Positions 1 to 7,206 of a stretch of DNA of 10,966 nucleotides are shown piece after piece; positions within the stretch are counted from its first letter, which is position 1, and every line of letters begins with the position of its first letter. Origin of the DNA: CAZJNX01 sp964547415 (GTDB taxonomy: Bacteria > Pseudomonadota > Alphaproteobacteria > Rhizobiales > Amorphaceae); NCBI GenBank assembly GCA_964547415.1, contig CAZJNX010000164.1:1-10966 (forward strand), in the 5' to 3' direction. The notes below the pieces were generated by a model. That model was not told where the DNA came from. It saw only the letters and a list, made by a program, of their open reading frames with translations, and did not search any database. The translations under genes and the position numbers were made by a program.

Positions 1-22
1 CTACCAGCTGAGCTACACCGGC
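1..22 (-). tRNA. tRNA gene, 5' part only (cut by window edge)
   Basis: Read on the minus strand, these 22 bases give a tRNA 5' end: a seven-base acceptor strand GCCGGTG, then TA at positions 8-9, the D-stem GCTC, and the D-loop AGCTGGTAG. The TAGCTCAGNTGGTAG block is the usual conserved D-arm and A-box sequence of bacterial tRNAs. The gene continues beyond the left edge, so the anticodon and 3' half are missing. The GCCGG start resembles some bacterial threonine tRNAs, but the isotype cannot be decided here. Confidence 0.85.
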
Positions 23-45
23 GCGCGCGACGGCTGCGGGCCGTA

Positions 46-74
46 TCGATATTCGCTCGGGAGCGGAGAGGCAA
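46..74 (-). promoter_or_regulatory. candidate promoter of the tRNA gene
   Basis: On the minus strand, TTGCCT (69-74) matches four of six bases of the sigma-70 -35 box. It is followed by a 17-base spacer and TATCGA (46-51), a weak -10 with only the TAT matching. Transcription would start about 17 bases before the tRNA 5' end, a sensible leader length. The call rests on spacing and position and is tentative. Confidence 0.33.
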
Positions 75-125
75 GGGGAAAGCCGCCATCGCCATCCGCG
101 ACGGCCGGGGCGAGGGGCGGTCCCG

Positions 126-144
126 TCCGGCGGCCATCGCCGGA
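126..144 (-). terminator. short hairpin after the M24 peptidase gene
   Basis: A perfect 7-base inverted repeat (126-132 and 138-144) with a 5-base loop lies about 20 bases past the M24 stop codon, between that gene and the tRNA. No T-run follows on the minus strand, so it is not a canonical intrinsic terminator. In DNA this GC-rich such a repeat may also arise by chance. Confidence 0.25.
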
Positions 145-163
145 ACGGCACGGGCGAGACGGC

Positions 164-1327
164 TCAGGCGATGACGGGAAGGCGCGCGGGCGCCGGGTCG
201 GTCAGGTGAACCGCGCCGCCCGCGCGGACCACCACGTTCTCCTCGTGGACCATCAGCCGGCCCGCAGCGGTCGAAACGGCCGGCTCCAGCGTCAGGACCA
301 TGCCCGCCCGCAACGGCGTGTCGTCGCCGGGCATGAGGGACGGCCACTCCGTCAGCTGCAGGCCGAGGCCGTGGCCGAGGCGGCCGGCGGGGACGGTCCC
401 GCCGCCCCGCCGGATCGCCGCCGCCATGGCCGCGTGGACCTCGCTGGCGGTGGCGCCGGGGCGGGCCGCCGCGCGCCCGGCTTCCGTCGCCTCCACGAGG
501 AGCGCGTGGGCCCTGCGGCACGCCTCGCCGACGCGGCCGACGGCGAAGTTGCGGTCGAAGTCGCAGAAGTAGCCGGCCCGGCTCGCACCCGTGTCGAGCA
601 TCAGGACGTCGCCAGCCCGGAGCGGCTTCGCCGTCGCGGGGGAGATCACGTCCGGGTAGCCGTCCGGGCCGGCGGCGCCGGCGAGGTAGGGGACGGCGTC
701 GGCCCCCTCCTCGAGGAGCGCCGAGGAAAAGGTGCGGAAGACGGCCTCGAGCGGCAGCCCCGGGCGGGCGATCGCCGGCACGCGGGCGAAGGCACGCCCG
801 GCGGCCGCGCAGACCGCGCGCACACGGTCGATCTCGGCCTCGGACTTCACCTCCCGCACGCGGCGGACCGCGTCGGTGGCGTCGGCGAAGGTGCGCGGGG
901 CGATCCGTTCCGACAGGCGGAAGAAGTCGGCGAGCGGCATGCGCAGCACCGTCTCCGGCCCCATGGGCAGGCCGACGCGCCCGCCCGGCGGGACGCTGCC
1001 CGCGATCGCGTCGGCGAGGAGCGAGATCCCGTCATCGGCCGGGACGGGCGCGTCCCACGTCCGCACGTCGCCGATCCAGGTCGTCCCCATCAGGTGTGCG
1101 CCGATCGAGGGAACGACGGCGACGGGATCGCCCGAGGCCGGGACGAGCACGAAGAAGGGCCGGGTCGGGCTCTCGAAGAAGCGGGTGAGGAAGCCGGTGA
1201 CGTAGAAGATGTCCGGCGCGGTCGTCAGCAGGAGGGCGGCGAGCTCCCGGCGGGCGAGCTGGCGCTGGAGCGCGGCGACGCGCGCGCGGTGTTCGGCCTC
1301 GCGAAAGGCGGCGGACGGCGCGCTCAC
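164..1327 (-). CDS. M24 family metallopeptidase (Xaa-Pro aminopeptidase-like)
   Basis: A 387-residue protein of the creatinase/aminopeptidase P-like M24 family, expected to be a cytoplasmic two-metal enzyme that cleaves small Xaa-Pro-type substrates. Residues about 16-150 form the creatinase N-terminal domain; a linker with the typical K-S-x-x-E-I pattern follows (161-166), and the pita-bread catalytic domain runs from about 170 to the end. All five metal ligands are visible: D245 (LDTG), D256 (CDFDRNF), H319 (GHGLG), E348 (LEPA) and E362 (HEEN), so it should be active. M24 members also include prolidase, creatinase, ectoine hydrolase and the DMSP lyase DddP. The intact classical ligand set favours a peptidase, but the substrate is open. 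The start is GTG, the first possible one, without a clear Shine-Dalgarno. It lies 129 bases after tolC on the same strand. There is no signal peptide. Confidence 0.88.
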   Translation of the reverse strand: MSAPSAAFREAEHRARVAALQRQLARRELAALLLTTAPDIFYVTGFLTRFFESPTRPFFVLVPASGDPVAVVPSIGAHLMGTTWIGDVRTWDAPVPADDGISLLADAIAGSVPPGGRVGLPMGPETVLRMPLADFFRLSERIAPRTFADATDAVRRVREVKSEAEIDRVRAVCAAAGRAFARVPAIARPGLPLEAVFRTFSSALLEEGADAVPYLAGAAGPDGYPDVISPATAKPLRAGDVLMLDTGASRAGYFCDFDRNFAVGRVGEACRRAHALLVEATEAGRAAARPGATASEVHAAMAAAIRRGGGTVPAGRLGHGLGLQLTEWPSLMPGDDTPLRAGMVLTLEPAVSTAAGRLMVHEENVVVRAGGAVHLTDPAPARLPVIA

Positions 1328-1366
1328 CGGGCGGCGGAAGGAGGCGGGGCCGCCGCCGCCGCCCGG
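1327..1366 (-). other. 11-bp-stem hairpin at the M24 start codon
   Basis: Positions 1327-1337 and 1356-1366 are perfect inverted repeats of 11 bases around an 18-base spacer that itself holds a GC-rich self-complementary core. In the minus-strand transcript the 3' arm ends at the first base of the GTG start codon of the M24 gene, so the folded form would cover the ribosome-binding region. No T-run follows, which argues against a terminator for tolC. The rest of the tolC-M24 gap (1367-1456) contains further GGCC/CCGG palindromes, such as CGGCCG at 1425-1430 and 1435-1440. Confidence 0.4.
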
Positions 1367-1456
1367 CCCTGCCGCCGGAGGGGAGCCGGAGCGGACCGGC
1401 CGCGCAAGCGCGGGAGGCGGGAAGCGGCCGGTGCCGGCCGGCCGGCCACGAGGCCC

Positions 1457-2908
1457 TCAGCGGCCGTCGGGCGTGCGCAGGCCGTACCACTTGTCGCGCA
1501 CGGCCTCATAGTGCTCCTTCGGCTCGTAGCGGGCGACGCGCAGGGACAGGCGCTCGGCGCTGAGGCGGCCGACGGCGGACAGGAGGTTGTAGGCGGCCAC
1601 GGTCGCGTCGCGCTCGGCCTGCACGAGGGTCAACTGGGCGTCCACCAGGTCGCGCTGGGAGTTGAGGACGTCGAGGGTGGTCCGCTGGCCGACCCGCTGC
1701 TCCTCGATCACGCCCTCGAGGGCGAGCTGGGCGGCGAACACCCCGGTCTGGGCGGCGAGGATCGACGCCTGCGCCGCCTTGAAGACCGCCCAGGAGGCGG
1801 CGACCGCCTGGCGCACCGCGTCGCGGTTGTTGTCCACCTGGATGCGGGCGGTGCCGAGATCCTCCTTCGCCTGGCGCACCTGGGCCGAGACGCGCCCGCC
1901 CTGGTAGATCGGGATCGACACGTTGAGGGAGACCTCGGCCGAATCCTGGCGCGTGACGTTGGAGTTCGGGAAGATGGTCGAGTTGGCCGATCCCTGGACG
2001 CTGACCTCGGGCAGGAACTCGCCCTCGAGCGCCTTGGCGTTGAACAGGGCCACGTCCACGTTGTGGATCGCCGCCTCGATGGCGGGATGCTCCGCCTGTC
2101 CGATCTGCAGGGCGGCCTGGAGCGTCTTCGGCAGGAAGCGCTCGATGGTGATGTTGTTGTTGAGGCTCTTCGCCTCGAGGCCCGTCACCTGGCGGAAGCG
2201 CGCGCGGGAGGCCTCCAGGTCGGAGACGGCGAAGTTGTAGAAGGACTGGGCCTCTGCGAGGCGGGCCTCGGCCTGGGAGACGTCCGTGCGGGTGCCCTCG
2301 CCCACGTCGAACCGGTCCTGGGCGGCACGCACCTGCTCCTCGAGGAAGCGGATGTCCGACAGGCGCAGCTCCACGAGCGCCTGGTTCTGGATCACGTCCA
2401 TGAACGCGGTCGCCGCGTCGAGGAGGATGCTCTGCTCGGTGTTGCGCAGGCTCGACCGCTGGGCGCGCACCGCCGCCTCGGCCTGGCGGATCGTGTTGCG
2501 CACCGTGAAGCCCTGGAAGAGGGGCTGGGTCAGCGTGACGCCGATGTTGAGCGGGTTGGTGTTGACGGTGCTCGATCGGCGGTCGATCACGCGGCCGCCG
2601 AAGCCGGTGATGCGCTGGTTCACCGTGCGGGTGGTGCGGCCCGTGGCGGAGAAGTTGGCGAAGATCTGCGGGCGGTTGCCCGAGCGGGCGATGGCCACCC
2701 CCTCGTCGATGGAGCGCAGCTGGGAGCGGGCGGCGTTGAGCTCGGGGTTCTTGTCGTAGGCCGACGCGAGCGAGGTCGTCAGCGTCTGTGCCCGGGTGGG
2801 CTCCGCCGCGAGCACGACCGCGACGATCGCGGTGGCGGCGAGGAGGCCCTTGCCGAGGGCCCGGTGCAGCGGAATGGCAGGCGACACGAGCAAGGCGATC
2901 CCCGTCAA
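1457..2908 (-). CDS. tolC: TolC-family outer-membrane efflux/secretion channel
   Basis: A 483-residue TolC-type protein, the outer-membrane trumpet that docks onto tripartite efflux pumps or type I secretion systems. Residues 1-40 form a signal peptide with R16/K20, a hydrophobic stretch 21-35, and probable cleavage after TRA (38-40). The mature part shows the internal duplication of the family: TLTQPLFQGF (125-134) pairs with LNVSIPIYQGGRV (328-340), each at a beta-strand/helix border. RFDVGEGTRTDVSQAEARL (199-217) pairs with RVGQRTTLDVLNSQRDL (405-421). Long coiled-coil helices lie between these. The length is normal. The start shown is TTG, the first possible one; GTG at codon 8 (ending at 2887) would give a more ordinary signal peptide of about 33 residues, and neither has a strong Shine-Dalgarno. 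No membrane-fusion or ABC/RND partner is in the window, so this is probably a shared housekeeping TolC. Confidence 0.93.
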   Translation of the reverse strand: MTGIALLVSPAIPLHRALGKGLLAATAIVAVVLAAEPTRAQTLTTSLASAYDKNPELNAARSQLRSIDEGVAIARSGNRPQIFANFSATGRTTRTVNQRITGFGGRVIDRRSSTVNTNPLNIGVTLTQPLFQGFTVRNTIRQAEAAVRAQRSSLRNTEQSILLDAATAFMDVIQNQALVELRLSDIRFLEEQVRAAQDRFDVGEGTRTDVSQAEARLAEAQSFYNFAVSDLEASRARFRQVTGLEAKSLNNNITIERFLPKTLQAALQIGQAEHPAIEAAIHNVDVALFNAKALEGEFLPEVSVQGSANSTIFPNSNVTRQDSAEVSLNVSIPIYQGGRVSAQVRQAKEDLGTARIQVDNNRDAVRQAVAASWAVFKAAQASILAAQTGVFAAQLALEGVIEEQRVGQRTTLDVLNSQRDLVDAQLTLVQAERDATVAAYNLLSAVGRLSAERLSLRVARYEPKEHYEAVRDKWYGLRTPDGR

Positions 2909-3067
2909 TCGACGCGTGTGGCAACCGGGCCCGGCGATTAACCTTTCGTCAAGGTACCGGACGCCGGCTGAATCGGTCTTTCCGACGTGTTCTACAGTGC
3001 CTCGCGCCGCACCGACACCCGGGACCTTGCCCGCGGGCCGTGAGAGCCGGCCGTTGTGGCGCGAATG

Positions 3068-3976
3068 CTACACCCGGGCGGCCGGGCGGCGGCGGGGACG
3101 GGCGAGAACCACGGTGGGCCAGTCGTCGATGACGCCGCGCTCGGCACGCACGAGGCCGCGGGAAAGGTAGGGGCCGATCACCCGCCGCTCGTCCGCGGAG
3201 CGGAAGCCCGCGAGGACGAGGCGCCCGTCCGGGGCCACGCTCCCGGCGATCTCGCCGGCGAGGGCGACGAGGGGATTGGCGAGGATGTTGGCGAAGACGA
3301 GGTCGTAGGGCGCACGCGCGGCGACCGTGCGGTGGCGCAGCGCGTCGGTCGCCACGAAGGCGATCCGGCCGGACAGGCCGTTGAGGCGGGCGTTGCGCCG
3401 CGCGGTGGCGACCGCGACCGGGTCCACGTCCGTCGCGACGGCCCGCGGCGCGCCCGCCCTCACGGCCGCCATGGCGAGGACGCCCGTGCCGGTGCCGACG
3501 TCGAGCACCGTTTCCGGCCGCCAGGCGCGGCACAGGGTATCGACGGCGAGGAGGCAGCCGAGGGTGGTGGCGTGGTGGCCGGTGCCGAAGGCGCTGCCCG
3601 CGTCGACGAGGAGGTTGCCCCGGGAGGGCGGCAGCCGTCCGGCGTCGTGGCTGCCGTGGAGGGTGAAGCGGCCGGCACGCACCGGCTTCAGGAACAGGAG
3701 GCCCTCGCGCACCCAGTCCCGCGGCTCCAGCGGCTCCGCCTTCACGGGAAGCGACAGGCCGGCGGCCGACAGCGCCGCCCGCGCCCGGTCGAGGGGGCCG
3801 CGATCCCCCGCCGGGGCCGCCGCCTCCACGAGCGCCTCGGCGATCCAGGGGCCGTCCTGGACGATCTCGTAGGTGGAGACCGGCGCCCCCTCCCCGGCGA
3901 ACGCCCGCTCGAAGGCGGCCATGGCGGCGAGCGCCGTCATCCGGTCCGCCTCCACCCACACCCGCATGGTCGCCAT
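3068..3976 (-). CDS. prmA: ribosomal protein L11 methyltransferase PrmA
   Basis: A 302-residue S-adenosylmethionine-dependent methyltransferase that trimethylates ribosomal protein L11 in the cytoplasm. The N-terminal L11-recognition domain occupies roughly 1-100. The catalytic domain carries the PrmA hallmark DAGSAFGTGHHATT (125-138), the SAM-binding glycine loop VLDVGTGTGVLAMAA (157-171), the acidic residue D185 in TDVDP for the ribose, and the motif FANILANPL (228-236), in which PrmA uses N-I-L-A-x-P-L in place of the NPPY of N6-adenine methylases. The ATG at 3974-3976 is preceded by a strong purine-rich AAGGGGGG. It begins 33 bases after the small-protein gene on the same strand, and tolC follows after 159 bases. 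The stop codon is TAG. The C-terminal tail is rich in Arg and Pro. Confidence 0.96.
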   Translation of the reverse strand: MATMRVWVEADRMTALAAMAAFERAFAGEGAPVSTYEIVQDGPWIAEALVEAAAPAGDRGPLDRARAALSAAGLSLPVKAEPLEPRDWVREGLLFLKPVRAGRFTLHGSHDAGRLPPSRGNLLVDAGSAFGTGHHATTLGCLLAVDTLCRAWRPETVLDVGTGTGVLAMAAVRAGAPRAVATDVDPVAVATARRNARLNGLSGRIAFVATDALRHRTVAARAPYDLVFANILANPLVALAGEIAGSVAPDGRLVLAGFRSADERRVIGPYLSRGLVRAERGVIDDWPTVVLARPRRRPAARV

Positions 3977-4009
3977 GGTGCCCCCCTTGTCCCCGCCGCG
4001 CCGGCCGGC

Positions 4010-4201
4010 TCAGCCGCGAGGCTCGTCCGGTCCGTCGTCGTCTCCGCCCTCGTCCCGGCCCTCGCCCGCGCGGGGCGCCGCCCCGCCGGGCCGCTCCCCG
4101 GGGGCGTCGGCCGCCCGGCGCCCCCTCGCCTGGGCCTTCCGCTTCCTGAGGTTGTCCCTGAGCGCGGCGGCGAGCCGCGCCTTCCTGCCATCTTCCGTCA
4201 A
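4010..4201 (-). CDS. small basic/acidic protein of unknown function
   Basis: A 63-residue protein whose function I do not recognise. Residues 1-30 form a strongly basic, probably helical segment (KARLAAALRDNLRKRKAQAR, 7-26). A Pro/Gly-rich linker follows, then a short acidic tail (DEGGDDDGPDE, 50-60). The basic N-terminus resembles small hypothetical proteins that I recall from other Alphaproteobacteria, which supports a real gene; this is memory, not a search. The start is TTG, seven bases after the stop codon of the TRAP large subunit gene, with GAGGG just upstream, so translation is probably coupled to that gene. prmA follows 33 bases later. The helix composition would suit nucleic acid or ribosome contact, but that is a guess. 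Confidence 0.6.
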   Translation of the reverse strand: MTEDGRKARLAAALRDNLRKRKAQARGRRAADAPGERPGGAAPRAGEGRDEGGDDDGPDEPRG

Positions 4202-4208
4202 CGCGCCC

Positions 4209-5501
4209 TCATCTCAAGGTGCCCGGCAGCCACAGGACGATGCCGGGAAAGACCGTCACCAGCGCCACGAACGCCACCATGATGAGACAGAACGGCGCCG
4301 CCGCAAGGGCGATCCGCCCGATGGGCTCGTCGGTGAGGGACTTGATGACGAACAGGTTGAAGCCGACGGGCGGCGTGATCTGGGCCATCTCCACCGTGAC
4401 GATCAGGAAGACGCCGAACCACACCGGGTCGAAGCCGGCCGCGACGGCGAGCGGCAGCGTCACCGGCAGCGTCATGACGATGGCCGACATGCCGTCGAGC
4501 ACCATGCCGAGAAGAAGATAGAAGACGAGGAAGAGGGCGATGAGGGCCGCCGGCGACAGCTCCAGCGCCTCGATCATGCCCGCCACCTCCACCGGCACGC
4601 CGAGCCGCGCCATCGCCTTCGACAGGAACAGGGCGCCGATCAGGATGAGCCCGATCATGGAGGTCGTGCGCACCGCTCCGAGGAGCGCCCGGGACAGGGT
4701 GCGCGGGGTCAGCGCCCCTTGCGCGGCGGCGATCAGGAGCGCGCCGAGGACGCCGACGGCCGCCGCCTCGGTGACGCTCGCGAGCCCTAGGTACATGGAG
4801 CCGAGGACGAGCGCGATCAGGAAGGTGACCGGCAGGAGGGCGAAAAGCGCGGCGACCTTGTCCCGCGCCGGGACGGGCGGCTCGGGCGGCGGCAGCGCGG
4901 CGGGCGAAAGGCTCGTCCTCACGCCGAGGTAGAGCATGTAGAGGAGCGCGAGGAGGAGACCGGGCACGACGCCCGCGAGGAAGAGGTCGAGGATGGAGAC
5001 GTCCGCGAGCACGCCGTAGACGATGAGCGGGATCGACGGCGGGATGAGGAAGCCGAGCGTTCCCGCCCCCGCGAGGGAGCCCATGGCGATCCGCCGGTCG
5101 TAGCCGCGGGCGAGGAGCTCCTTCAGCGTGATGCGCCCGACCGTGGCGGTGGTGGCCGCGGAGGAGCCGGAGACGGCCGCGAACAGGGCGCAGCCGATCA
5201 CGTTGACGTGGAGGAGGCGCCCGGGCAGGCGCCGCGTGAACGGCGACAGGCCGCGGAACAGGTCGTCCGACAGGCGGGTGTGGTAGAGGATCTCGCCCAT
5301 CAGGATGAAGAGGGGAAGCGTCACCAGCTCCTGGGCGGTGGCGCTGCCCCAGATGTCGCCTGCGAGGAACCGGTCCACCCGCATGGAGCGGAACGCCTCG
5401 AGGCTGAAGATCCCGATCGACATCAGCGCGACGCCGACCCAGACCCCCGCCCCCAGGAAGACGACGAGGAGGACGAGGACGAAGGTGCCGGGCCCTGCCA
5501 T
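4209..5501 (-). CDS. dctM: TRAP transporter large membrane subunit (DctM family)
   Basis: A 430-residue inner-membrane protein, the ion-coupled transport subunit of a tripartite ATP-independent periplasmic importer, driven by a sodium or proton gradient. It is hydrophobic throughout, with the expected 11-12 helices and helical hairpins. Family signatures are visible: FAAVSGSSAATTATVG (107-122), GAGTLGFLIPPSIPLIVYG (145-163), MYLGLASVTEAAAVG (236-250), and EMAQITPPVGFNLFVIK (371-387). The SGSSAATTA and TPPVG segments belong to the substrate/ion-binding hairpins. The start at 5501 was chosen because it overlaps the Q-subunit stop codon by one base (TGATG on the minus strand), the classic coupled arrangement; longer readings of the frame run into dctQ in another frame. 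The length is normal. The substrate cannot be read from this subunit; the nearby matB suggests malonate or a relative. Confidence 0.95.
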   Translation of the reverse strand: MAGPGTFVLVLLVVFLGAGVWVGVALMSIGIFSLEAFRSMRVDRFLAGDIWGSATAQELVTLPLFILMGEILYHTRLSDDLFRGLSPFTRRLPGRLLHVNVIGCALFAAVSGSSAATTATVGRITLKELLARGYDRRIAMGSLAGAGTLGFLIPPSIPLIVYGVLADVSILDLFLAGVVPGLLLALLYMLYLGVRTSLSPAALPPPEPPVPARDKVAALFALLPVTFLIALVLGSMYLGLASVTEAAAVGVLGALLIAAAQGALTPRTLSRALLGAVRTTSMIGLILIGALFLSKAMARLGVPVEVAGMIEALELSPAALIALFLVFYLLLGMVLDGMSAIVMTLPVTLPLAVAAGFDPVWFGVFLIVTVEMAQITPPVGFNLFVIKSLTDEPIGRIALAAAPFCLIMVAFVALVTVFPGIVLWLPGTLR

Positions 5502-6055
5502 CAGCCGCGCCCTCCCGCGTCCTCCGGGGCCGCCTCGTCCACGGGGAGGGCGGCATACGGCACCTCCGCGGGCTGCCCCAGGGCGAGGCGCACCACCCGC
5601 GCGAGGAAGGCCAGCGCGAGGAGGACGAAGCCGGCCGCGAGCAGGGCCTGCGGGTAGAGGAGGGGCGTGCGCGAGGGGAAGTAGGAGACGGAGCCGAGCT
5701 CGGCCGTCCTCAGCGCCTGCCCGACGAGGGCCCAGGCGGCGAAGGAGACGACGCCGAGGGCGAAGGCGCTGCCGCAAAGGTCGAGGAGGCGCGCGGCCCG
5801 CCCGGGCAGGAGGGCGAGGAGGATGGAAACGCGGATGTGCCCGCCCGTGCGCAGGGTCCAGCCCGAGCCGAGGAACAGGGTAAACGCCAGGAAATAGGTG
5901 GAATACTCCACCGCCCAGGGCTGGGACCAGGCGAAGAAGGAGGTGGCGATCACCTCCACGATCAGCATGACCGACAGGAGCGCGAAGGCGAGCGCGGCCC
6001 CCGCCGCGCCGACGACGTTGAGCCCGTCGACGGCCTTCAGGACGGCTTGGATCAT
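5501..6055 (-). CDS. dctQ: TRAP transporter small membrane subunit (DctQ family)
   Basis: A 184-residue integral membrane protein that joins the large subunit and supports docking of the binding protein. Four membrane helices can be seen at about 12-37, 48-66, 90-112 and 135-157. Between helices 2 and 3 is the DctQ signature GSGWTLRTGGHIRVSIL (63-79), with W66, G72 and the H-I-R-V block. The cytoplasmic tail is acidic (172-179). The ATG at 6053-6055 opens the first reading with a proper membrane protein N-terminus, although no strong Shine-Dalgarno is visible. Its stop codon overlaps the dctM start by one base. The 80-base gap to dctP upstream contains a stable hairpin. Confidence 0.93.
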   Translation of the reverse strand: MIQAVLKAVDGLNVVGAAGAALAFALLSVMLIVEVIATSFFAWSQPWAVEYSTYFLAFTLFLGSGWTLRTGGHIRVSILLALLPGRAARLLDLCGSAFALGVVSFAAWALVGQALRTAELGSVSYFPSRTPLLYPQALLAAGFVLLALAFLARVVRLALGQPAEVPYAALPVDEAAPEDAGGRG

Positions 6056-6086
6056 GGGTGGTCCGGTCGGGCGGGCGGGTGGATCG

Positions 6087-6115
6087 GGGCGCCGCACGCC
6101 GATGGCGCGGCGCCC
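6087..6115 (-). other. intercistronic stem-loop between dctP and dctQ
   Basis: Positions 6087-6095 and 6107-6115 are perfect 9-base inverted repeats. Inside, 6098-6100 and 6104-6106 pair further around a GAT loop with a small bulge. The element fills the middle of the 80-base gap between the binding-protein gene and the membrane-subunit genes. No T-run follows on the minus strand. Such hairpins downstream of periplasmic binding protein genes commonly protect the upstream mRNA from 3' decay or attenuate downstream expression, giving more binding protein than membrane subunits; that role is inferred here. Confidence 0.5.
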
Positions 6116-6135
6116 GGCGGCCATGGCGTGCGCGG

Positions 6136-7131
6136 TCAGCTGCCCGAGCCGGTCTTCTCCCGGTAGGCGTCGATGATCTCGCCCGAGCCGTCGACCCGGT
6201 CCGCGAAGTCGCCGGCCATGTGGGCGGTCGCCTCGCGCATGGCCGCCGCCACCTCCGGCGCCGGCGCCTCGACCGTCATGCCTTCCGCCTTCAGCTGGTC
6301 CATCCGCATCGCGTGCTCGGCCTCCGAGACGGCCCAGAAGTCCGGCTCCATCTCCGCGGCGATGGCCTCGATGGCGGCGCGGTGCGCCTCGGGAAGGTCG
6401 TTCCAGGTGTCGAGGTTGATGACCAGCGCGTTCGACGCCCACAGGTGGTTGGTGTTGTAGGTGTGGTTCAGGAATTCCCAGTATTTCTGGGCGACCGCCG
6501 TGGTGCCGGAGGTCATCACCGCGTCCAGCTTGCCCGAGGCGAGCGCGGGCATGATGTCGAGGTTGTTCATCTGCAGCGGCACCATCCCGAGGTTGGAGAC
6601 CATCTCGGCGGTGTTGGCGTCGTAGGTGCGCATGCGCACGCCCTGCATGTCCTCCGGGGTCTCGATCGGCTCCTTGGTGAAGAAGTTCTGGCTCGGCCAG
6701 GGCACCATGTAGAGCGCCTTCTGGTTGCGACGCTCCAGCGCCTCCTCCCAGGTGGGGCGCACGAGCTCGTGCATCACCTTCAGGTCGTCGTAGTCGGCGA
6801 TGAGGAAGGGGATGCTCTCGATGCCGAGGATCGGCAATTCGCCCACGTTCTGGAACAGGGCGTACTCGGCCATGGGCACGGCCCCGTCCTCCACCGCGCG
6901 CAGGCTCTCGTTGGCCTTGATGCCGAGCGCCCCGCCCGGGTGGAAGATCATCTCCACCTCGCCGCCGGTCTCCTCGGCCACCCGCTGGGCGAACGCCATC
7001 GCGTTCTTGGTGTGGAACTCGCTCGCCCCCCATGGGATCGAGACGTCGAGCACCGTCTTCGCCTCGGCCTTTCCGGCGAGGAAGAGGGCGGCCGCGGCCG
7101 CGAGGGCGAAGGCGACGGGTCGTTTCGTCAT
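6136..7131 (-). CDS. dctP: TRAP transporter periplasmic substrate-binding protein (DctP family)
   Basis: A 331-residue periplasmic binding protein that captures a carboxylate and delivers it to the DctQM membrane complex. Residues 1-24 are a clear signal peptide (MTKR, then an alanine/leucine core, cleavage after AEA). The mature protein carries the DctP pattern: GGALGIKANESLRAV (66-80) and GAVPMAEY (83-90). GVRMRTYDANTAEMVSNLG (164-182) holds R168, aligned with the family arginine that forms the salt bridge to the ligand carboxylate. ALASGKLDAVMTSGTTAV (196-213) and W231/N234 complete the cleft. The ATG at 7129-7131 was preferred over an upstream in-frame start (7212) because it begins directly at the signal peptide and follows a GGGAG Shine-Dalgarno. 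It is the first gene of a P-Q-M operon. R168 shows a carboxylate ligand but not which one; matB next door suggests malonate or a 2-alkylmalonate. Confidence 0.95.
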   Translation of the reverse strand: MTKRPVAFALAAAAALFLAGKAEAKTVLDVSIPWGASEFHTKNAMAFAQRVAEETGGEVEMIFHPGGALGIKANESLRAVEDGAVPMAEYALFQNVGELPILGIESIPFLIADYDDLKVMHELVRPTWEEALERRNQKALYMVPWPSQNFFTKEPIETPEDMQGVRMRTYDANTAEMVSNLGMVPLQMNNLDIMPALASGKLDAVMTSGTTAVAQKYWEFLNHTYNTNHLWASNALVINLDTWNDLPEAHRAAIEAIAAEMEPDFWAVSEAEHAMRMDQLKAEGMTVEAPAPEVAAAMREATAHMAGDFADRVDGSGEIIDAYREKTGSGS

Positions 7132-7206
7132 GCCGCTTGGTCTCCCGTGTTCCCGCAGCGCCGGCGCCGGCGCGTGCCGGCCCCACAATGCCACAGGACG
7201 CCCGCA

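Noticed and set aside
1..163. An integrated mobile element next to the tRNA
   Set aside because: No integrase, no direct repeat of the tRNA end and no foreign base composition is visible; the adjoining genes look native.
206..2941. A 911-codon plus-strand open frame spanning the M24 and tolC genes
   Set aside because: It is antisense to two genes with complete family motifs, and its translation is Arg/Gly/His/Val-rich with no recognisable domain. Long stop-free antisense frames are expected at this GC content.
3056..4282. A 408-codon plus-strand open frame opposite prmA and the small gene
   Set aside because: The composition is low-complexity and charged, with no motif, and it lies antisense to a clear PrmA.
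4209..5777. A longer reading of dctM starting at 5777
   Set aside because: The extra N-terminus overlaps dctQ out of frame and is Arg/Pro-rich; the start at 5501 gives the normal family length and the overlap with the dctQ stop.
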